NCBI GenBank assembly: GCA_039184415.1
Contig: JBCDBB010000103.1
Location: forward strand, 1 to 13,843
Source of the DNA: JANSYP01 sp039184415
GTDB taxonomy: Bacteria; Pseudomonadota; Alphaproteobacteria; Rhodobacterales; Rhodobacteraceae
DNA: 13,843 nucleotides
Direction of reading: 5' to 3'
Of the stretch, positions 13,383-13,843 are shown piece after piece (position 1 is the stretch's first letter; each line of letters begins with the position of its first letter). Both the position numbers and the translations under genes were made by a program. The notes beneath the pieces were generated by a model. It was given only the letters and a program-made list of their open reading frames with translations, was not told the origin of the DNA and searched no databases.

Positions 13383-13843
13383 TCAGTCGGTCAGCCCGTA
13401 GACAGTGTCGGGCAACCAGGTGGCGATCTCCGGCACCGCCATCACAATGGCCAGTGCGCAGACCATCACAAGCACAAACGGAATGATCGAGCGATAGATA
13501 TCGCCGAGGCTGACCTCCGGCGGCGCCATTGCCCGCATCAGGAACAGATTGTAGCCAAATGGCGGCGTCATGTAGGCGATCTGGGTCGTGATCGTGTAGA
13601 GCACGCCGTACCAGATCAGATCGAAGCCGAGCGCGCCCACCAGCGGCACATAGAGCGGTGCCACGATCACCAGCATTGCGGTGTCGTCCAGAAACGTGCC
13701 CATCAGGATGAAGCTCAGCTGCATCAGGATCAGGATCACCCAGGGGTTCAGATGCAGCTGCTCGGTGAAGAGGTTCTCGATTGCCCGTACGGCGCCGAGC
13801 CCGTCGAACACTGCGCCAAAGGCCAGCGCAGCCAGAATGATCC
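13383..13843 (-). CDS. dctM: TRAP transporter large permease (DctM), C-terminal part
   Basis: Inner-membrane large subunit of the TRAP transporter; only the last 152 residues are in the window. Hydrophobic segments are separated by the typical SFILMGTFLDDTAMLVIVAP and ITTQIAYMTPPFGYNLFLM motifs of DctM C-termini. The final segment (SIIPFVLVMVCALAIVMAVP) is a membrane helix, followed by a short tail ending GLTD. The frame stays open to the window edge, so the true start is outside. The 51-bp gap to the downstream dctP holds a weak GGCCC/GGGCC stem (13353-13371) and the dctP ribosome site. Here dctM precedes dctP, whereas dctP-dctQ-dctM is the more common order; a dctQ or fused small subunit should lie further upstream. 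Confidence 0.93.
   Translation of the reverse strand, partial: IILAALAFGAVFDGLGAVRAIENLFTEQLHLNPWVILILMQLSFILMGTFLDDTAMLVIVAPLYVPLVGALGFDLIWYGVLYTITTQIAYMTPPFGYNLFLMRAMAPPEVSLGDIYRSIIPFVLVMVCALAIVMAVPEIATWLPDTVYGLTD

Noticed and set aside
1..13843. CRISPR arrays, insertion sequences, integrases, replication origins
   Set aside because: I saw no spaced repeat array, transposase or integrase reading frame, or iteron-like cluster in the window; the only notable direct repeat is the junction pair at 1180 and 1409.

Overview
The window looks like a chromosomal segment of an alphaproteobacterium of the Rhodobacteraceae (Roseobacter/Rhodobacter group). The grounds are high GC (about two thirds or more), dense operons with 1-nt overlaps or gaps, a formate dehydrogenase whose NuoE-like and NuoF-like parts are one polypeptide, a dihydroneopterin aldolase with a long C-terminal extension, and a TRAP transporter. 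The taxonomic call rests on recalled family features, not on a search.

Left part (1-4076, minus strand): a soluble molybdenum NAD-dependent formate dehydrogenase locus. Transcription runs from a LysR regulator (4076-3189) into the fused FdsG-FdsB subunit (3107-1416), a 75-residue protein of unknown function (1414-1187), and the N-terminal 395 residues of catalytic FdsA (1185 to the window edge). The small gene is the oddest object here. It sits inside the fds operon, has about 45% GC between genes of about 70%, and is flanked by an 18-bp direct repeat (17/18 identical) that carries the Shine-Dalgarno, stop and start signals at both junctions.

Middle part (4077-8315, plus strand): a divergent intergenic region with a LysR-type box, a consensus -35 and a strong inverted repeat drives a compact operon. 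It encodes a divergent SucC/SucD-like acid-CoA ligase pair, a PIG3-type quinone oxidoreductase and a FolB protein with a degenerate, kinase-like C-terminal half. A tRNA-Arg(CCT) gene with its own promoter follows.

Right part (8335-13843, minus strand): a catabolic operon converging on the tRNA. In transcription order it encodes the C-terminal end of a TRAP large permease (DctM), a Tat-type TRAP binding protein (DctP), a glutamine-synthetase-like gamma-glutamyl-amide synthetase, an aldehyde dehydrogenase and an iron-type alcohol dehydrogenase. Together these fit uptake of a small amino alcohol (ethanolamine is my best guess), gamma-glutamylation of its amine, and two-step oxidation of its hydroxyl to a gamma-glutamyl amino acid. 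The substrate is inferred, not shown.

Two themes may connect the parts: one-carbon metabolism (formate oxidation, a pterin enzyme) and degradation of C2/C3 amines, whose glycine product could feed one-carbon pools. There is no direct evidence that the three transcription units share regulation.
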